Source: CAWBRT01 sp963696525
Lineage (GTDB): Bacteria > Acidobacteriota > Terriglobia > Terriglobales > Acidobacteriaceae
DNA length: 64,000 nt
Reading direction: 5' to 3'
Assembly (NCBI GenBank): GCA_963696525.1
Contig: CAVOKO010000009.1
Coordinates: forward strand, 1,550,001 to 1,614,000
In this document: positions 61,073 to 64,000 of the stretch, one piece after another
How positions within the stretch are numbered: the first letter of the stretch is position 1
How the letters are laid out: each line of letters begins with the position of its first letter
Position numbers and translations under genes: made by a program
The notes under the pieces: generated by a model
The model's input: the letters and a program-made list of their open reading frames with translations, nothing else
Databases searched by the model: none
Told to the model about the DNA's origin: nothing

Positions 61073-61572
61073 GCACACTAGCGCTAACTAGAGACGATGT
61101 GATCCGCGTCACGCAAGAAATCTGGGGTTCCATGTTGAGCCTTGATCTTATATCCGTGGGGTCGACATGGCGTGAAGACGAAGTCGGCGTAGTAGGTTGC
61201 GTGCAAGTCGTGGGCGCGTGGGAGGGAGCTATCCGCCTCGACTTGTCGCCGGCTCTGGCTACCAAAGCAGCGGCCGCATTTGCAGGTGTGCAGCCGGCTG
61301 AGGTAACGCCTGAAGGGATCAGAGACGCTGCGGGAGAATTGGCCAACATTACAGCCGGAAGCATTAAAGTATTACTGCCCGCCCCTTCCCATCTGTCGCT
61401 CCCCATCGCGGCGGACGGAACCGACTACAAGGTTCGAATCAAAGGCAGCCGTAGACTGCTGCAGGCGGCATTTGATCACTCGGGCGATGGGCTACTGGTC
61501 ACGATCTTAGAGAGGGAGGCGTCGGCAGGGAACGTCGGATTGCCCCCCGCCAGGACCACTCGGATCCAATAA
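61069..61572 (+). CDS. cheX: CheX/CheC-family CheY-phosphatase
   Basis: A 167-residue protein of the CheC-FliY-CheX phosphatase family. The active-site pattern E-x-x-N is seen in DAAGELANITAG, in the single-site arrangement of CheX. The preceding LSPALATKAAAAFAGV is the usual dimer-forming helix. It would dephosphorylate CheY-P in place of CheZ. Translationally coupled to cheR (ATGA overlap) and the last gene of the operon. Confidence 0.85.
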   Translation: MSTLALTRDDVIRVTQEIWGSMLSLDLISVGSTWREDEVGVVGCVQVVGAWEGAIRLDLSPALATKAAAAFAGVQPAEVTPEGIRDAAGELANITAGSIKVLLPAPSHLSLPIAADGTDYKVRIKGSRRLLQAAFDHSGDGLLVTILEREASAGNVGLPPARTTRIQ

Positions 61573-61674
61573 GAGCTGTACGGTTCGTTTTGGTTCCTGT
61601 TCCCGGCAGCGTTGTGCAGTAAGTACGCGTAGTTCTGTTTCCCCGCCACGTATTCTTGCCATTATGATGGATCT

Positions 61675-62331
61675 ATGAAGCGTGTTCTCGTTTCGTGGAG
61701 CAGCGGCAAAGACAGCGCGTGGGCGCTCCACCACTTACGCCGGCAGCCCGACATTGAATTGGTCGGCCTGATGACTACTCTCAACACCGAGTTCCAGCGT
61801 GTGGCGATGCACGGCACGCGACGGTCAGTATTGGAAGCTCAGGCCGAAGCTGTTCAGCTGCCGTTGTGGATAGTGCCACTCCCGTGGCCGTGCTCCAACG
61901 AAGTCTATGAACAGCGGATGCGCGACATCTGCGACCGTGCTGTTCATGAGCATGTAAACGCGATTGCTTTTGGTGATTTGTTCTTGCAGGACGTCCGCGC
62001 CTACCGGGAAACTCAATTGAAACCTACCGGGCTGGAACCGCTGTTCCCCCTCTGGGAGCTACCGACGGCGGCACTAGCTCATGACATGATCGCGGGTGGT
62101 CTCCGCGCCAGGTTGGCCTGTGTGGATACGAAGCAATTGCCGGGTTCTTTCGTTGGCCGCGAATTCGATGCCGCTCTGTTACGTGATCTGCCGCCTGAAA
62201 CAGACCCATGCGGAGAGCGTGGCGAGTTTCATACCTGTGTCTATGACGGGCCGATGTTCACGACCCCGGTGCGGTTGGAGGCTGGGGAAGTCGTTAACCG
62301 GGATGGGTTCGCTTACGCTGATTTCAAATAG
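61675..62331 (+). CDS. PP-loop ATPase, diphthine-ammonia-ligase-like (DUF71/Dph6 family)
   Basis: A 218-residue adenylating enzyme of the N-type ATP pyrophosphatase superfamily. The PP-loop VSWSSGKDSAWALHHLR is complete, and FGDLFLQDVRAYRE and the late GERGEFHTCVYDGPMF match the DUF71/Dph6-like family. Bacteria lack diphthamide, so the substrate is unknown; related bacterial genes have been linked to B12 or other cofactor metabolism. It stands alone after the che operon. Confidence 0.85.
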   Translation: MKRVLVSWSSGKDSAWALHHLRRQPDIELVGLMTTLNTEFQRVAMHGTRRSVLEAQAEAVQLPLWIVPLPWPCSNEVYEQRMRDICDRAVHEHVNAIAFGDLFLQDVRAYRETQLKPTGLEPLFPLWELPTAALAHDMIAGGLRARLACVDTKQLPGSFVGREFDAALLRDLPPETDPCGERGEFHTCVYDGPMFTTPVRLEAGEVVNRDGFAYADFK

Positions 62332-62388
62332 CCGACCTCCCGGACTAACGGTTTCGCAACCACCTCGATGCCCCAAGTATCGGTATGC

Positions 62389-62544
62389 TTATCTAAGAAA
62401 ATGTTCCACGCACCTGTAGCCAAGTGACATTGTAACCACCAATAATGCTCCCAAAATGGCATTCGGAGCGGGCGAAGGAATTCTAAAAAAACGACACCCC
62501 GCGCCAATCAGAAATGCCAGCAAAAATCCGATGACAACTCTCAT
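62389..62544 (-). CDS. XapX-domain small membrane protein
   Basis: A 51-residue protein with two hydrophobic segments (VVIGFLLAFLIGAGCRFF and AILGALLVVTMSLGYRC) and the IPSPAPN turn typical of the XapX (DUF1427) family. The start is ATG 62544, preceded by GAGGAG at good distance; the longer ORF upstream is spurious. Function of the family is not established. Confidence 0.75.
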   Translation of the reverse strand: MRVVIGFLLAFLIGAGCRFFRIPSPAPNAILGALLVVTMSLGYRCVEHFLR

Positions 62545-62596
62545 CTTTATTGCTCCTCTATTATAAAAGCAGGCGTTCTCGGTTCTTTGCCGGAGC

Positions 62597-63081
62597 TTAC
62601 GGCCCTTCCCTCCGCAAATCGGCAATCACGGGCTTCACCAGATTGGCCCAGTCCTCCGGGCGCATTCGTATGCTGTGATAGTGCGATGCGGCACTGAAGA
62701 CGATATATTCTCTTGTTAGCACTTCCTGATCCACGTACATCGGAAGCTGCGGCGAGACAAATTGCCAAAAGGCGGCACGCTGCCAACGGTACACCCGGTA
62801 ACATGAAGGACGCGCTCAGGGTTGGCGAGAGCGATGTCCTTTTCCCCGAGCACAGCCTTCAATTTCCTCAGATCAACCCGGCGGTGACCTGAGACAACGC
62901 ACTCGACAAGCTTCCCCGACCCGGCCGCGAAAACCAGCGTCTTTGCCGCATCCTCGATGTTGGTACCCCGAGAGCGCGCGGCTTCATTACTGGTATGGAC
63001 GTGCTCGTGCTCAAAGTGGTCGAATGGAATGCCGGAGCCCTCCAGGAGGGCGAGGATGCGGGTGTGCAGGGCTGGCTTCAT
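62597..63081 (-). pseudogene. YbaK/EbsC-type aminoacyl-tRNA deacylase, interrupted by a one-base frameshift
   Basis: The family removes mischarged amino acids from tRNA. The N-terminal part has FEHEHVHTSNEAA, the active lysine in EDAAKTLVF and the late HVTGCTVGSVPPFGN. At about 62752-62755 the frame is lost; in the next frame the C-terminal SPQLPMYVDQEVLTREYIVFS continues to the stop at 62597. Adding one A to the AAA at 62759-62761 region restores a continuous protein. Unlike the other breaks in this window, this one looks like a missing base. Pseudogene or sequence error cannot be separated here. Confidence 0.8.
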
Positions 63082-63280
63082 TCTGGGATTTACTCGGCGC
63101 TCAACTCCGCCGCAACACGAATCTCGTCACATCCATTCCCGACGTAGATGACTTCCGATTCCTGACGCAGGAGCCTCCTCTTCTTCCACCATGATGCCCT
63201 ACATTTCGTGACACTAGAAAGCTCGCTCTTGGCTAAACCCGTTACCGGACGAAAGGACGAATCTCACAATCCCCACTGGA

Positions 63281-63670
63281 TTATGCGTAGTCAATCGGGT
63301 TCTTCTCCAGCCAGCGCGAATCCCGTGCGGCGTCGATATTTTTCTTGGCGCCCCGAGCCATGTCTCCCGTCAAGTGCCGGGTACCCCAAGCCATCCCCGT
63401 ACTGAAACCGATTGCCGCTCCGAGCAGGCTTGCTCCCAGTACCGCACTATAGTGAGGCTTGCGCCTGTGTCCAAGGGATGCGCCTAGCGCACCGACGTAA
63501 GCGCCGATCACAGTGGGCATCCATGAGTCGCGAACTGAATCAATCAGGGCTGATGTAATGGGGGCGCAGGCGAGGGTCTTATTCTGTGCCGAATGCGCGC
63601 CCTCCAAACCAGAGCGAATTAGACTGCGGCCGTAATCGATGTTGGATTTTATCCATTCGAGAGTTGTCAT
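63281..63670 (-). CDS. Hypothetical glycine-rich membrane protein
   Basis: A 129-residue protein of unknown function. After about 50 soluble residues (TTLEWIKSNIDYGRSLIRSG) come two glycine-rich hydrophobic segments (VIGAYVGALGASLG and YSAVLGASLLGAAIGFSTGMAWG), then a basic tail. ATG 63670 is chosen because AGAGG lies upstream and the longer ORF adds only unconvincing sequence. The glycine pattern resembles small membrane-inserted proteins, but no family was recognised. Confidence 0.6.
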   Translation of the reverse strand: MTTLEWIKSNIDYGRSLIRSGLEGAHSAQNKTLACAPITSALIDSVRDSWMPTVIGAYVGALGASLGHRRKPHYSAVLGASLLGAAIGFSTGMAWGTRHLTGDMARGAKKNIDAARDSRWLEKNPIDYA

Positions 63671-64000
63671 TATGAATTTAGCCTCTTTTTGACCAAAGTG
63701 AAGCTCCCGTTGATGCAGCACACGACAGCGAGGGCGCCTCCTTCCATTTCAATCTATCTTAGTCGGAATCTCCTTTTTTAACTCTGAATCGCAAGAATTA
63801 AGGGCCAAAAAAATCAGCCGGCGACGCCGACCATGACTTGGTCCAGTCCGGCCGATTATATACGGCACGGCGCTGAGCGGAATTCAGCCAACGTAAGGTA
63901 TAGGCGCTTTTCCGTCTCACTGCTCTGTTTCTTGAATACGTCACACCGTATCTTTTTTGCCACACGGCAATGAACAAATCTTTACCGTTTAGATTTTCCT
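63671..64000. other. Right-edge intergenic region
   Basis: About 330 bases to the window edge without a recognisable gene. It contains the upstream region of the membrane-protein gene and a possible terminator read leftward (63807-63852). The last 150 bases are more AT-rich, with a T6 run, and may contain a promoter for a gene beyond the edge. Confidence 0.35.
63807..63852 (-). terminator. Possible intrinsic terminator for a gene entering from the right edge
   Basis: Read on the minus strand, GCCGG and CCGGC arms enclose an inner GACCA-AGTCA-TGGTC stem-loop, followed by TGA and seven T. The two stems are interrupted by mismatches, so strength is uncertain. It would end a transcript coming from beyond base 64000. 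Confidence 0.4.

Overview
The window is 64 kb of bacterial chromosome with moderate to high GC. Genes are densely packed, Shine-Dalgarno sites are clear, and GTG and TTG starts are fairly common. No rRNA, tRNA, CRISPR, phage or insertion sequence was recognised. The mix of genes (many organic-acid transporters, HME- and HAE-type RND pumps, DUF1932 dehydrogenase, XapX protein, soluble poly-HAMP chemoreceptor with cheW-cheY-cheB-cheR-cheX) recalls a soil Acidobacteriota (Terriglobia-like) genome. That placement is by general resemblance and is not proven by any marker gene here.

Layout. 0-5.5 kb: the end of a quinone oxidoreductase, a zinc-ribbon protein, a frameshifted UbiX-type flavin prenyltransferase, a DctA-type symporter and an MFS carrier. 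5.8-12 kb (+): an MFS carrier, a 2-oxoacid dehydrogenase complex (E1 alpha, E1 beta, E2, no E3) and an exported M20 peptidase. 12.1-31.4 kb (-): about sixteen co-directional genes. These are a DASS carrier, an OYE-type enoate reductase, a divergent enolase homologue, an MFS carrier, a second DASS carrier, aconitase X (two subunits), a LeuCD-type hydro-lyase (two subunits), a PrpF-type isomerase, an HMG-CoA-lyase-like enzyme, a class III CoA-transferase, an MBL-fold hydrolase, a LysR regulator, a DapA-type lyase and a KDPG-aldolase-like protein. 31.6-37.2 kb (-): a heavy-metal-type RND tripartite efflux operon. 37.7-42.7 kb: a beta-hydroxyacid dehydrogenase, a cupin, a DUF1932 dehydrogenase, an M20 peptidase and an MntP-type manganese exporter. 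43-49 kb (+): an HAE-type RND efflux operon behind a promoter that carries a palindrome. 49-52 kb (+): a beta-hydroxyacid dehydrogenase, two SDRs and a fragment of a GabT-type aminotransferase. 52-61.6 kb: a chemotaxis locus. 61.7-64 kb: small housekeeping or unknown genes.

The main biological idea is the 12-31 kb island. The order isomerase (PrpF/Mii family), hydratase (LeuCD family), CoA-transferase III and HMG-CoA-lyase-like enzyme reads as a route from a methylated unsaturated dicarboxylate (itaconate, citraconate, mesaconate or dimethylmaleate type) through a citramalate-like hydroxyacid and its CoA ester to pyruvate plus acetyl- or propionyl-CoA. Six organic-acid carriers, two pyruvate-type aldolases and a pyruvate-dehydrogenase-like complex surround it. 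The enzyme families are read from sequence. The substrates are inference.

A second theme is damaged reading frames. One-base indels or premature stops break ubiX, the NodT-type outer membrane gene, cheA (three times), the chemoreceptor gene (a frameshift and an amber codon) and ybaK. The single-base character and the clustering in cheA/mcp fit either local gene decay or uncorrected sequence errors, and the window alone cannot decide between them.
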